Assembly (NCBI RefSeq): GCF_003205205.1
Contig: NZ_QJRL01000001.1
Location: 354,576-418,575 of the forward strand
From: Pseudomonas sp. LB-090624
GTDB lineage: Bacteria; Pseudomonadota; Gammaproteobacteria; Pseudomonadales; Pseudomonadaceae
Direction of reading: 5' to 3'
Length of the DNA: 64,000 bases
Made by a program: the position numbers and the translations under genes. The notes beneath the pieces are model-generated. The model did no database searches, had not been told where the DNA came from, and worked only from the letters and a program-made list of their open reading frames with translations. How positions within the stretch are numbered: the stretch's first letter is position 1; every line of letters starts with the position of its first letter. Positions 54,486 to 63,835 of the stretch are shown one piece after another.

Positions 54486-55355
54486 ATGCGTGCGGCCGTA
54501 CGTACTCTGGTAACCCTGTGCGTGGTGGCCCTGGCCGTGTTGGCCGGCTATCAGCTGTGGCAGTACTACATGCTTACACCCTGGACACGCGATGCCCGCG
54601 TGCGCGCCGATGTGGTGGTAATTGCCCCTGACGTTTCGGGGTGGGTGCGCGAGCTAAAAGTGCACGACAACCAGCAGGTCAAGGCGGGCGACCTATTGAT
54701 GAGCATCGACCGCGAGCGCTTTCAGGCAGCATTCGACCAGGCCAGCGCGGTGACCGAAACACGGGCGCAGCAACTGCGCTTGCGTGAGCGTGAAGCGGCC
54801 AGACGTACCGCCCTTGGGCCGGAGGCGATCAGTGCCGAACTGCGTGAAAATGCCCAGATCAATGCTGCGATTGCCCGGGGTGAGCTGCATGAGGCCGAGG
54901 CCCAGCTGCAGGTAGCGAAGATCAACCTGGCGCGCAGCGAGGTGCGTGCTCCACGCAGTGGGCACATCACCAACCTGCGCCTGGCCGAAGGCAACTACGT
55001 CAACACCGGGGAGTCGGTGATGGCCTTGGTGGATGATTCAACCTTCTATATCCAGGCCTACTTCGAAGAAACCAAGTTGCCGCGCATCCGCGTAGGCGAC
55101 ACGGTGAAAGTCTGGCTGATGGGTGCGGGCGAACCGATGCAGGGGCATGTGGAAAGCATCAGTCGCGGCATCACCGACCGCAACAGCAACCCCGACAGCC
55201 AGTTGCTGCCGGAAGTGGAGCCGACCTTCAACTGGGTGCGACTGGCACAGCGCATACCGGTGAGGATTCGCCTGGACCAGGTGCCGGAAGGCGTGGTCCT
55301 GAGTGCCGGCATGACCGCGAGCGTGCAGGTGCATGAGGATGCGGATCGGCAGTGA
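54486..55355 (+). CDS. HlyD/AaeA-type periplasmic adaptor
   Basis: A 289-residue membrane fusion protein: one N-terminal helix (about 10-27), then a biotinyl-lipoyl-like half (VVVIAPDVSGWVRELKVHDNQQVKAGDLLMSID), a short coiled-coil hairpin (about 75-135) and a C-terminal beta-barrel. It links the inner-membrane pump to an outer-membrane channel, which is not encoded here. It starts 12 bp after the DUF1656 gene, with AAAGGAG in front. Confidence 0.9.
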   Translation: MRAAVRTLVTLCVVALAVLAGYQLWQYYMLTPWTRDARVRADVVVIAPDVSGWVRELKVHDNQQVKAGDLLMSIDRERFQAAFDQASAVTETRAQQLRLREREAARRTALGPEAISAELRENAQINAAIARGELHEAEAQLQVAKINLARSEVRAPRSGHITNLRLAEGNYVNTGESVMALVDDSTFYIQAYFEETKLPRIRVGDTVKVWLMGAGEPMQGHVESISRGITDRNSNPDSQLLPEVEPTFNWVRLAQRIPVRIRLDQVPEGVVLSAGMTASVQVHEDADRQ

Positions 55356-55393
55356 GGGCCCTGGGGCCGCAACGGGCCCCCACCCTTTCGAAG

Positions 55394-56152
55394 CTAGAGG
55401 AACATGCCGCCTGAAACCTCCAGCCGCTGGCCGGTAATCCAGCCGTTACCGTCTTCCAGCAACAACGCAATTGCTGCCCCTATATCATCTGGCAAACCTA
55501 CCCGGCCCAGCGCGGTATTGCCGGCGATGTAATCATTCACCTGCTGGTTATCCCGCACCACGCCGCCACCGAAATCGGTCTCGATCGCTCCGGGTGCCAG
55601 AATGTTCACTCGAATGCCGCGCGGTCCCAGCTCCTTGGCCTGGTAGCGGGTCAGCACCTCCATCGCACCCTTCATCGCCGCATAGGCGGCATAGCCCGGC
55701 AGGGCAAAGCGCGCCAGCCCCGTGGAAATGTTGATGATCCGCCCATTGTCCACCAACAGCGGCAGCAAGCGCTGAGTGAGGAAGAACGGCCCTTTGAGCT
55801 GAATGTTCAGCAGCTGGTCGAACTGCGCTTCGCTGGTTTCAACATATGGCACGTTCAGCCCGATCCCGGCATTGTTCACCAGAAAGTCGAGGCGCTCGCG
55901 CCCAAAGTGCTGCTGCAGGGTGCTGCCCAGGCGCTCGGCGAAGCTGGCAAAACTGCTGCTGTCGCTGACGTCCAGTTGCAACATGGCTGCCTTGACCCCG
56001 GCTTGCTCCAGCCGGGTCGCCACGCGCTGCGCTTCGTCCGCCTGGCTATGGTAGGTACCCACGACATCGATACCGCGTGCAGCCAGGTGTTCGGCTGCGT
56101 TGCGGCCAAGGCCGCGGCTGGCGCCAGTGATCAGGGCAATTTTGCGAGTCAT
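55394..56152 (-). CDS. SDR-family oxidoreductase
   Basis: A 252-residue short-chain dehydrogenase. TGASRGLGR (8-16) is the cofactor site, NNAGIG near 88, and the catalytic Ser in NISTG (near 142) with YAAYAAMKG (Tyr/Lys near 155-159) are intact. The classic C-terminal substrate loop follows. The cofactor and substrate are not clear. The start ATG at 56152 follows GAGGC; an upstream in-frame start is less likely. It is divergent from the LysR gene. Confidence 0.9.
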   Translation of the reverse strand: MTRKIALITGASRGLGRNAAEHLAARGIDVVGTYHSQADEAQRVATRLEQAGVKAAMLQLDVSDSSSFASFAERLGSTLQQHFGRERLDFLVNNAGIGLNVPYVETSEAQFDQLLNIQLKGPFFLTQRLLPLLVDNGRIINISTGLARFALPGYAAYAAMKGAMEVLTRYQAKELGPRGIRVNILAPGAIETDFGGGVVRDNQQVNDYIAGNTALGRVGLPDDIGAAIALLLEDGNGWITGQRLEVSGGMFL

Positions 56153-56202
56153 CGTGAAAGCCTCGTGTTGGGGAGTCAGCACAGGTTATTGGTCGTGCGG
56201 GT

Positions 56203-56247
56203 ACTGTTAAATCCGGTAAATATGGAAATACTGTTCGTTAAAACCGG
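56203..56247. promoter_or_regulatory. direct repeat in the SDR-LysR divergent promoter
   Basis: GTTAAATCCGG (56206-56216) and GTTAAAACCGG (56237-56247) are two near-identical 11-mers 31 bp apart, each preceded within 8 bp by ACTGTT. Three helical turns of spacing places them on one face of DNA, suiting a LysR regulator bound as a dimer pair. Binding is inferred. Confidence 0.5.
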
Positions 56248-56263
56248 ATAGTCGAGGCCGTTA

Positions 56264-57178
56264 GTGAATAAGCTGGAGTTGTTGCGCACCTTTGTGCGAG
56301 TCAGTGAGGTCAGCAGTTTTACCCTGGCCGCCGAGAGCCTGGGGCTGCCACGTTCAACGGTGTCGGAGCAGGTGAGGGCGCTGGAACGCCTGTTGGGTAC
56401 GCGGTTGTTCAACCGCACCACCCGCCGTGTGCAAGCGACCCAGGATGGCGCCTTGTTGTACGAGCGGAGCAAGGACCTGTTGTCTGGCATGGACGAAATC
56501 GAGAGCCTGTTCAGTGCCGACGATGCTGAACTGGCTGGGCGCCTGCGTATCGACCTGCCGACCATGATGGCGCGACGGGTGATCATTCCGATGCTCCCGC
56601 AGTTTCTGCAGCGCTTTCCACGTCTGGAAGTGGAACTCAGTTGCACCGACCGCCAGGTCGACCTGCTGCGCGAAGGTTTCGACTGCGTCATGCGCATTGG
56701 CGCCTTGCATGACCTGGATGTGGTGGCACGCCCGGTCGGGCAACTGAGCATGCTCAACTGTGCAAGCCCTGGCTATCTGGCCCGCTATGGGATACCGCAT
56801 GACTTGCAGGACCTGGCAGGGCACCAACTGGTGCATTACGTGCGCACGCTGGGTGCGCGCAGTGCCGGGTTCGAATACCTGCTGGGGGGTGAGGTGCGGT
56901 ACCAGGCCATGGCCGGCGTGGTCACGGTCAACAACGCCGAAGCCTACTCGGCGGCATGCCTGGCGGGGCTGGGGTTGATCCAGGCCCCGGCGGTGGGGGT
57001 GGCCGGGCACCTTCAGCGCGGCGAGTTGGTTTCTGTGCTGGAAGACTGGCAAGCGCCGGCCATGCCGGTATCGCTGCTGTATGCCCGGCAGCGGCATGTG
57101 CCACGCCGGGTGCAGGCATTCATGCAGTGGTTGGCCGAAGTGCTGCGTAGCCAGGTCGATGCAGCGGCGTGCAATTGA
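56264..57178 (+). CDS. LysR-type transcriptional regulator
   Basis: A 304-residue LTTR with an N-terminal winged helix-turn-helix (MNKLELLRTFVRVSEVSSFTLAAESLGLPRSTVSEQVRALERLLG) and a periplasmic-binding-like effector domain (about 90-300). The start is a GTG at 56264. Divergent orientation and 111 bp from the SDR gene suggest that it regulates this gene and itself. The effector is unknown. Confidence 0.93.
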   Translation: MNKLELLRTFVRVSEVSSFTLAAESLGLPRSTVSEQVRALERLLGTRLFNRTTRRVQATQDGALLYERSKDLLSGMDEIESLFSADDAELAGRLRIDLPTMMARRVIIPMLPQFLQRFPRLEVELSCTDRQVDLLREGFDCVMRIGALHDLDVVARPVGQLSMLNCASPGYLARYGIPHDLQDLAGHQLVHYVRTLGARSAGFEYLLGGEVRYQAMAGVVTVNNAEAYSAACLAGLGLIQAPAVGVAGHLQRGELVSVLEDWQAPAMPVSLLYARQRHVPRRVQAFMQWLAEVLRSQVDAAACN

Positions 57179-57296
57179 GCAAAGTCATGGCGCGTGGTTG
57201 ACCACTTGCATTAGGCTGGCCGTTGCGAGTTGCCCGGCAGAGGCAACCCTTACCGCCCGGCGTGCGTATCTTCCGAATTCATTGCGAGGTTACGTC

Positions 57297-57626
57297 ATGG
57301 CCATCACGTCCCAGGACATCTGCAACGCCGCCAACCAGCTCAAGGGTTTTGTCGGTTTTCACGGCAAGCGCGGCGTGCATATCGTGCGCTTTTCAGAGGA
57401 TTCGTTCGGCATGGATGTGGCCGACGCCAGCATCACCCCTTGTAGCGAATTTGTCTGGCGGCCCGGGCAAGGTGCGCGAATGGCGCTGTGCCGGGAACGG
57501 CTGGCGTTGTTGCTGGAGCAGCATGTGGATGACCGCCTGAATATCGGCGAGCCGCTGCGTGCCTACTTGCCTCGCCGTGACCTGCCGGAGATCGTGGCCG
57601 AGCGCAGGCTTCAGCAGCCTGGCTGA
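57297..57626 (+). CDS. hypothetical 109-residue protein
   Basis: Begins MAITSQDICNAANQLKGFVGFHGKRGVHIVRFSEDSFGMDVADASITPC; mixed alpha/beta with a central WRPGQGARMALCRERLALLLEQHVDDRL. There is no membrane segment or known motif. The ATG is preceded by GCGAGG at moderate spacing. A REP-like tail (GCGGGCCAGCCCG) follows at about 57678. The function is not known. Confidence 0.6.
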   Translation: MAITSQDICNAANQLKGFVGFHGKRGVHIVRFSEDSFGMDVADASITPCSEFVWRPGQGARMALCRERLALLLEQHVDDRLNIGEPLRAYLPRRDLPEIVAERRLQQPG

Positions 57627-57696
57627 GGGCCTGTTGGGGCGGGTCTGACCGCGAACGATTCAAGTGGCGAGATGGCATTTGCGGGCCAGCCCGTAC

Positions 57697-60282
57697 CTAC
57701 AGAGGGCGCGCGCTGCTTCGGGCGGGGTCCTGCAACAACGCCACCACCCCCGCACTGTCCAGCGGCCGGCTCAGGTAATAGCCCTGCACCTCATGGCAGC
57801 GATCCTTCTCTAGCGTCTTGAGCTGTTGTTCGCTTTCTACGCCTTCGGCCGTCACGGTCAGGCCCATCGCCTCACCCAGGTTGATGATGGCCTGGACCAC
57901 GGCGCGGTCGCTGCCGCCATTGTTGTTCAGGCCGCTGATGAAACGCTTGTCGATCTTGATGCTGTCGAAAGGGTAAGTGCGCAGGTAGCCCAGCGATGAA
58001 TAACCGGTGCCGAAGTCGTCCATGTTCAGTCGCACGCCCAGTTCCTTGAGCGACAGCATGGTACCCAGCGCGCCCTCGATGTCGTTGAGCATCACGTTCT
58101 CGGTAATTTCCAGTTCCAGACGCTGGGCCGGGAACGCCGTGTCCAGCAGTATTTCGCGCACATCCGCTACCACATCGCTGCGCAGGAACTGCGCAGGCGA
58201 CAGGTTCACCGACACCAGAATGTCGGCGGGCCAGTCATGGGCGGTCCGGCAGGCTTCTCGCAGCACCCAGCGGCCCAGCGCGACAATGATGTCGCTCTGC
58301 TCGGCCAGCGGGATGAACGTATCGGGGCCCAGCAAGCCTTCTTGCGGGTGCTGCCAGCGCAGCAAGGCTTCGACAGCGACGATACGCAGGTCACTCAGGC
58401 GGTAGCGCGGCTGGTAGTGCAGTTCGAACTCCTGATTGCGCAGGGCCCGGCGCAGGTCGTTCTCCAGCTGGCGGCGGTACTGGATCTGCTGATTCATTTC
58501 GGCGGCGAAGTAGCGCCAGGTGTTCTTGCCGTCGGCCTTGGCCTGGTACAACGCAATGTCGGCGCAGCGGATCAGTTCGCCAGCATCGAAGCCCTGGGTA
58601 CGCGTCTGGGCGACACCAATGCTGGCGCCGACGTGCAGGGGCTGGCCGTCGAAGACGACAGGCTGCTGCAGCAGGCCGATCAGGCGCGCACAGAAACGGT
58701 CGATTTCGCTGCGGTTGTCCATGCCACTCAGCACCAGGATGAACTCGTCGCCGCCCAGGCGCGCGACCAGGTCCCCTTCGCGGGTGGTGTCGCGCAGGCG
58801 CGTTGCCACTTCCTGCAGCACGGCATCCCCGGCGGCATGGCCTAGTGAATCGTTGATCGGCTTGAAGTTGTCCAGGTCCAGCAGTAGCAAGCTCAGTGGC
58901 GGCGAGTCGCTGCCTCGCAGCAGCGCCTGCTCCAGGTGCCTGGCGAGCTTGTTGCGGTTGGCCAGCCCGGTCAAGGGGTCGTGCAGCGACAGATGCTGGA
59001 TGCGTGCGTGGGCATCGACTTCGTCGGTGATGTCACTGGCGGTACCGCGAAAACCAATGGGCTTGTCGTGGCGCCAGATGGCGCGGGCGGAGATCCGGCA
59101 GTAGCGGTTCTGGCCATTCTGGTCGCGGTAGGTGCAGCGCAAGTTGGCCAGCTGCTGCGGGTCGGCGCTGGCCAAGGCATCCAGCCAGGGTGACAGGGGT
59201 GTGGTATCGCAAGCCAGCAGCTGGTTGAGCGGGTGCCCCAGCCAGTTGTCGACTGGGTAGCCAGTGACGTTGGCAAAGCGCTGTGACAGGTAGGTCAGGC
59301 GTTGTTGCCGATCGGTCTCCCATATCCAGTCCGAAGCCGACTCGGCCACTGCACGAAACCGTTGCTCGCTGGCCTCCAGGGCCTGGTTGCTCTGTTGCAG
59401 GTGCGAAAGCGTGAGGCCAACCGCTCGCGAGCTGCGCAGGGCATGGCGAAACAGGTACAGCATGATCAGGCCGAGGATCAGCAGTGCACTCAGCAGCGGC
59501 GGCAATACGGCATGCAGCAACTGGCGGCCCGGCAGCGGGCTGCTCCAGGACAAATGATAGCCGGTGTCGCCCAGGTCGATGCGCTGATGCCCGTGGTCAC
59601 CCCTATCATCCTTTTCCACGTGCATACCGGTCAGGCCGGCGCCACTGCTCAGGCGTGCCAGCTTGTCCTCGGTGAGCTGGTCGACGAACAGCATCACCGG
59701 CGCCTGGCGCACTTCGCTGTCAGTCACCTCCCGGTCAGGGCGCACGGCTGCAGCGCTGAGCACGGCCGGCCAGCCATTGAACAGGACGAAATGGGTGACC
59801 TGCTCGCGTGATATCGCAGCTGTACGGGCCTGATCGATGATTGGCTGCAGGGCTGCATCGATGTAGGTGTTCGCCGCCGCCTGGCTGGGTTGGCCTTTGA
59901 ACAGGGCGTAGGTCGTGCGGGCATCCTCCACCACGAACACCCCTTCATAGCCACTGGCGCTGTAGAGCGACTCGCCGACGTTTTTCTCGTCATAGGCCCA
60001 TTTCCAGTCGGCCTGGCCAGCCAAATGGTCGAAGGCTGCATCCCACACCGCATAACTGGACAGGAACTGCCGCGAGGCGAGCAGCCGTTGTTCCAGAGCC
60101 TGGGTAGCCTGAAAGGTACTGCGCTGGCGCTCCTGCTGGTCAAGGGTACTGGCGATGTTGAACAAGGCGCCGAGTATGGTCAGGCAGGCCAGGCCGAACA
60201 CAGCACTGAACCCGACAATGAGATGGCGCACCTGAAATCTGGGTGTGGGGCTGGCGGGTGGAAGCTTGGCGGTCCTGGCCAT
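57697..60282 (-). CDS. CHASE4-PAS-GGDEF-EAL c-di-GMP enzyme
   Basis: An 861-residue membrane protein. TM helix near 20-45, a periplasmic CHASE4 sensor (about 55-240, SYAVWDAAFDHL), TM near 255-275, PAS (about 295-410), a GGDEF domain with intact RLGGDEF near 500, and an EAL domain with EALLRW near 620. Both catalytic signatures are intact, so it may make and break c-di-GMP. It lies 52 bp after the MASE2-GGDEF gene on the same strand, probably one operon. Confidence 0.92.
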   Translation of the reverse strand: MARTAKLPPASPTPRFQVRHLIVGFSAVFGLACLTILGALFNIASTLDQQERQRSTFQATQALEQRLLASRQFLSSYAVWDAAFDHLAGQADWKWAYDEKNVGESLYSASGYEGVFVVEDARTTYALFKGQPSQAAANTYIDAALQPIIDQARTAAISREQVTHFVLFNGWPAVLSAAAVRPDREVTDSEVRQAPVMLFVDQLTEDKLARLSSGAGLTGMHVEKDDRGDHGHQRIDLGDTGYHLSWSSPLPGRQLLHAVLPPLLSALLILGLIMLYLFRHALRSSRAVGLTLSHLQQSNQALEASEQRFRAVAESASDWIWETDRQQRLTYLSQRFANVTGYPVDNWLGHPLNQLLACDTTPLSPWLDALASADPQQLANLRCTYRDQNGQNRYCRISARAIWRHDKPIGFRGTASDITDEVDAHARIQHLSLHDPLTGLANRNKLARHLEQALLRGSDSPPLSLLLLDLDNFKPINDSLGHAAGDAVLQEVATRLRDTTREGDLVARLGGDEFILVLSGMDNRSEIDRFCARLIGLLQQPVVFDGQPLHVGASIGVAQTRTQGFDAGELIRCADIALYQAKADGKNTWRYFAAEMNQQIQYRRQLENDLRRALRNQEFELHYQPRYRLSDLRIVAVEALLRWQHPQEGLLGPDTFIPLAEQSDIIVALGRWVLREACRTAHDWPADILVSVNLSPAQFLRSDVVADVREILLDTAFPAQRLELEITENVMLNDIEGALGTMLSLKELGVRLNMDDFGTGYSSLGYLRTYPFDSIKIDKRFISGLNNNGGSDRAVVQAIINLGEAMGLTVTAEGVESEQQLKTLEKDRCHEVQGYYLSRPLDSAGVVALLQDPARSSARPL

Positions 60283-60333
60283 GCGCGAGCGGCTCCTTCA
60301 GGCAACCTCCCGCCAGGCAGTCAGGCAGCAGGT

Positions 60334-61410
60334 TCAATCAGGATAGGCCAGCCTGAGCGTGGCAGCTTCACCGCGGGCGAAATTGACCTGATCGCGGCCG
60401 GCGTGCTTGGCGGTGTATAGCGCCTTGTCCGCTTGCTCCAGCCAATGCTCGGGGGATTGCAACCCCGCTTCGAATGGTGACAGGCCGATACTCAGGCTGA
60501 TGCGCAGATGCGGCAATTGGGGGTTGCGGTAGCTGGAAACCCGTTCGCGCAGGCGCTCCATGGCTTGGCAGGCCTGGGCTTCGCTGGTATCGGGCAGAAT
60601 CACGCAGAACTCGTCGCCACCATAACGCCCGGCCTGGTCGGCCTCGCGCAGGCTGCGCCGCAGTTCGCTGCTGAGCTGGCGTAGGACACAGTCACCGACT
60701 ACGTGGCCAAAGGTGTCGTTGATGGTCTTGAAATGGTCGATGTCGATCAGGGCAATCACCGCATGCCCCTGCTGCTGTCTACATGCCTGGAACTTCAGCA
60801 GCAGCAGGTCTTTCCACGCCCCGTGGTTGAGCAGGCCGGTCAGGCTGTCGGTGAGGCTCAGGGCACTTAACCGGCGCTTGTGGTCGCCCAGTTTGATCGC
60901 CAGCTGGTAGCACACCCAGCCGAGTGCCAGCGGGTATAGCGTCAGCATGGGCAGGCAGGCATACACCTGCAGCGGCGTAGCAGCAAGTTGCAGGCCGGGC
61001 CCTAGTAGCACGATGGCGAGCAGCATGCCGGCCAGTTGCGCCCACATTCCGCGAAAGAGCATGCGCTTGCCGCCTGCAGCGACGTTGTTCATGGTCATCA
61101 TCGACAGCACGGTAACGGTGGGTAGTGGGTTGAAGTGCATGGTAGCTGCCCAGAACCCACCCATCAGCGAGTCCAGCAGCAGGTTGCGCTGTTCTGCCTG
61201 ATACGGTGTTGCAGAGCGGGTAGCCCAGAGAAATGCAACGTGTGGCCACAAAAGGCCGTTGAACAGCACCAGTAGCCACGCCCACATGGGGGGCGCCAGT
61301 GGGGCAATGGCCGCCATCACGCTGAACATGCCGATGCCCAGGCCGATGATGCGGGGCAAGTAGATGCGCTTGACGAATGAAAGGCCTTTGCCGCTGCGGT
61401 TGTCCATCAT
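60334..61410 (-). CDS. MASE2-GGDEF diguanylate cyclase
   Basis: A 358-residue protein with an N-terminal MASE2 membrane domain (about 10-175, five or six helices, RIYLPRIIGLGIGMFSV start) and a C-terminal GGDEF with intact RYGGDEF near 270, like E. coli AdrA/DgcC, and an I-site-like RSLREAD upstream. It should synthesise c-di-GMP. The start (ATG-ATG at 61410) gives the normal MASE2 N-terminus; the open frame extends 66 codons upstream without support. It is divergent from the MBL gene. Confidence 0.88.
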   Translation of the reverse strand: MMDNRSGKGLSFVKRIYLPRIIGLGIGMFSVMAAIAPLAPPMWAWLLVLFNGLLWPHVAFLWATRSATPYQAEQRNLLLDSLMGGFWAATMHFNPLPTVTVLSMMTMNNVAAGGKRMLFRGMWAQLAGMLLAIVLLGPGLQLAATPLQVYACLPMLTLYPLALGWVCYQLAIKLGDHKRRLSALSLTDSLTGLLNHGAWKDLLLLKFQACRQQQGHAVIALIDIDHFKTINDTFGHVVGDCVLRQLSSELRRSLREADQAGRYGGDEFCVILPDTSEAQACQAMERLRERVSSYRNPQLPHLRISLSIGLSPFEAGLQSPEHWLEQADKALYTAKHAGRDQVNFARGEAATLRLAYPD

Positions 61411-61535
61411 GGTCGTATTCTTCTGCCGGGTACCGTTTATCGCATAACTCGCATGAATAATGTTGAACAGTGTTTCATCGACGAAAAATGACCTTGCAAG
61501 CCAATTCACGGTTGATCCGGTCACTGTGGGGTAAC

Positions 61536-62627
61536 ATGAAGGCTTTTCTGTTGCTCGGAGTGTTGCTGATGGTTGCTTTGACCAATGCTGCCGGTGAGCC
61601 GGCGCCACAGCGGGAAGGGCGTTTTCACAACCAGGCGTTGCTGCCCCAGGATGGCGTGTTGAAGAAGCTGCGCATCGGGCTCAAATATCTGTTTCTGCGC
61701 AAGCCACCGGAAACCCGCCCGGCCACCCCGATCAGCGTGCAACCGATGACCCTTCAGCAACTGCTCGACGCACCCGACCACAGCTTGTGGCGGCTGGGTC
61801 ACTCAACGGTATTGTTGAAATTGCGCGGGCGCTTCTTCATTACCGACCCTGTGTTCGCCGAGCGCGCCTCTCCGGTGCAGTGGGCTGGCCCACAACGCTT
61901 TCACGCACCACCGCTGGGGCTGGACCAGTTGCCGCCGCTGGCGGCGGTGGTGTTGTCGCACGATCACTTCGACCATCTGGACGAGCAGGCGATACGCCAG
62001 TTGGCGTCGCGCACGGGCGTATTCCTGGCGCCGCTGGGGGTAGGCGACCTGCTGACACGTTGGGGTGTAGAGCCGGCAAAGGTGCGTCAACTGGACTGGT
62101 GGCAGGAGAGCGAAGTGGAGGGCGTGCGCTTCGTCGCTACCCCGGCACAGCATTTTTCTGGGCGTGGCTTGCTGGACAGCAACCGCACGCTATGGGCGTC
62201 ATGGGTGATCCTCGACGAGGGGCTGCGGGTGTTTTTCAGTGGCGATACCGGCTATTTCGATGGCTTCAAGCACATAGGCGAACGTTTCGGCCCATTTGAC
62301 CTGACCCTGATCGAGACCGGCGCCTACAACGCTGCCTGGCCTGACGTGCACATGCAGCCGGAGCAGAGCCTGCAGGCTCACCTGGACTTGCGTGGGCGCT
62401 GGATGCTGCCGATTCACAATGGCACCTTCGACCTGTCCATCCACGGCTGGCAGGAGCCCTTCGAGCGCATTCTGGCCCTGGCCACCCAGGCCCAGGTGCG
62501 CCTGAGCACGCCGCAGATGGGGGAGCGGGTCAGTCTCGACTCGCCCCATGCCGGGCAGAATTGGTGGCAGCCGCGGCCTGTGCGTCAGCGCGGCCAGGAG
62601 CATGAGCGAGCGATAGCGGGCCGCTGA
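61536..62627 (+). CDS. NAPE-PLD-like MBL-fold hydrolase, predicted exported
   Basis: A 363-residue metallo-beta-lactamase-fold enzyme with a predicted signal or anchor (MKAFLLLGVLLMVALTNAAG). WRLGHSTVLLKL near 78 is the L-ascorbate/NAPE-PLD-type entry, followed by the zinc motif SHDHFDH near 145, and FFSGDTGYFDGF near 232. Relatives cleave phosphodiesters or phospholipids; the substrate is open. The start chosen is the ATG giving the signal; the frame extends 22 codons upstream and a longer N-terminus cannot be excluded. Confidence 0.8.
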   Translation: MKAFLLLGVLLMVALTNAAGEPAPQREGRFHNQALLPQDGVLKKLRIGLKYLFLRKPPETRPATPISVQPMTLQQLLDAPDHSLWRLGHSTVLLKLRGRFFITDPVFAERASPVQWAGPQRFHAPPLGLDQLPPLAAVVLSHDHFDHLDEQAIRQLASRTGVFLAPLGVGDLLTRWGVEPAKVRQLDWWQESEVEGVRFVATPAQHFSGRGLLDSNRTLWASWVILDEGLRVFFSGDTGYFDGFKHIGERFGPFDLTLIETGAYNAAWPDVHMQPEQSLQAHLDLRGRWMLPIHNGTFDLSIHGWQEPFERILALATQAQVRLSTPQMGERVSLDSPHAGQNWWQPRPVRQRGQEHERAIAGR

Positions 62628-62630
62628 GCA

Positions 62631-63527
62631 TCACGCCCTGTCGTTGGTTCTTTGTCTGGGCGGTGCCTGTTCCTCCTTCAATAGCCGGGAGGGCGGTTTG
62701 CCACTGTCACTGCGTACTTGTGCATGGCTGATCAAGCCGAAGATGAAGCTGCCGCCGATGATGTTGCCCGCCAGTGTCGGCAGGGCAAACTCCAGCCAGA
62801 AGCTGCGCCAGGTTTCATCGCCGGCCCAGACCAGATAGGACACTTCCACCGAGCCCACTACTATATGGGTGAAATCGCCGAGGGCCATCAGGTAGGTGAT
62901 CATCAGGATGATCCAGATCTTGGCGTGTTCCATGGACGGGATCATCCAGACCATGGTGGCAATCATCCAGCCCGAGACGATGCCTTTTGCGAACATCTGG
63001 CTGATGTCATTCTTCATGACCTTACGGCCGACCTCCAGAAAGGCGACATCGGTCTTGCTGTCGAAGATCGGCAGTTCCAGCATTACCCAGGCCACCAGAA
63101 GGGTGCCCGCCAGATTGCCGAGCAGCACCACGCCCCACAACCGCAGCAGGCGCCCGAAGTTGGCCAGGGTAGGGCTGGTCATGACCGGCAGTACGGCAGT
63201 AAGGGTGTTTTCGGTGAACAGTTGCTGGCGGGCCAGAATCACTGCGAGAAAGCCTGCGCTATAGCCGATGCTGGCTACCACCTGGGCACTGCCGCCTTCC
63301 GGCAGGCGTGCGTAGAAGAGCCCCATGGCCATCAGTGACAGCCCCATGGACAAACCGGCGGCCAATGCTGACCACCACAGCGCGGCGAGGGTACGCTCGA
63401 GCTCCTGATCGCCCTGATAGCGGATGATCTCGTGCAGCACTGCCGCCCGCGGCGGCTGGTTGTGGCTGACTTCCTGCTCTTCATCCGCCGACAAGCCGGG
63501 GGTCTTCTCGCTCTGCGCATCGCTCAT
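62631..63527 (-). CDS. formate/nitrite transporter (FNT) family channel
   Basis: A 298-residue membrane protein with about six helices and a hydrophilic N-terminus (1-45). MGLSLMAMGLFYARLP and FTHIVVGSVEVSYLVW place it in the FNT fold, with the His in THIVVGS at the equivalent of the pore His. FocA, NirC and HSC carry formate, nitrite or hydrosulfide; this longer branch is of unknown specificity. It starts with ATG at 63527 and is divergent from the rRNA operon. Confidence 0.85.
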   Translation of the reverse strand: MSDAQSEKTPGLSADEEQEVSHNQPPRAAVLHEIIRYQGDQELERTLAALWWSALAAGLSMGLSLMAMGLFYARLPEGGSAQVVASIGYSAGFLAVILARQQLFTENTLTAVLPVMTSPTLANFGRLLRLWGVVLLGNLAGTLLVAWVMLELPIFDSKTDVAFLEVGRKVMKNDISQMFAKGIVSGWMIATMVWMIPSMEHAKIWIILMITYLMALGDFTHIVVGSVEVSYLVWAGDETWRSFWLEFALPTLAGNIIGGSFIFGLISHAQVRSDSGKPPSRLLKEEQAPPRQRTNDRA

Positions 63528-63631
63528 GGCCGCTACGCTCCGTAGGATTGTTTATCTACTGATCCGCGGCGCTTTCATTAGTTGCGGACAGGGAAGCGAA
63601 ACGCTGTCGAAAACTTTTTTAGAACAGGGTG

Positions 63632-63659
63632 TTGACTCTGATTTCAAAGCGCGTATTAT
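63632..63659 (+). promoter_or_regulatory. rRNA promoter P1 (upstream)
   Basis: TTGACT (63632-63637), 16-bp spacer, TATTAT (63654-63659): a sigma-70 promoter with consensus-like elements, 128 bp before P2. Confidence 0.8.
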
Positions 63660-63759
63660 TCGCCTCCTCGCAGCGTTGAACGCTTCGAGGCAAGCGGTAA
63701 GTTGTTGAAGTTGTTAGCTTTCAAAAGAAAGTGGCGGTAAAAAACTTCAAAATAAACGC

Positions 63760-63787
63760 TTGACAGCAAGTGAGGAAAGCGTAGAAT
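63760..63787 (+). promoter_or_regulatory. rRNA promoter P2 (downstream)
   Basis: TTGACA (63760-63765), 16-bp spacer, TAGAAT (63782-63787), followed by a GCGCGCC discriminator as expected for stringently controlled rRNA promoters. An AT-rich UP-like segment lies upstream (63738-63756). Confidence 0.88.
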
Positions 63788-63823
63788 GCGCGCCTCGGTT
63801 GAGACGAAAAGCTCTTAACCAAA

Positions 63824-63835
63824 CGCTCTTTAACA
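63824..63835 (+). promoter_or_regulatory. rRNA antitermination boxA
   Basis: CGCTCTTTAACA matches the boxA consensus of bacterial rRNA leaders (TGCTCTTTAACA), which binds NusB/S10 to prevent Rho termination. Confidence 0.85.
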
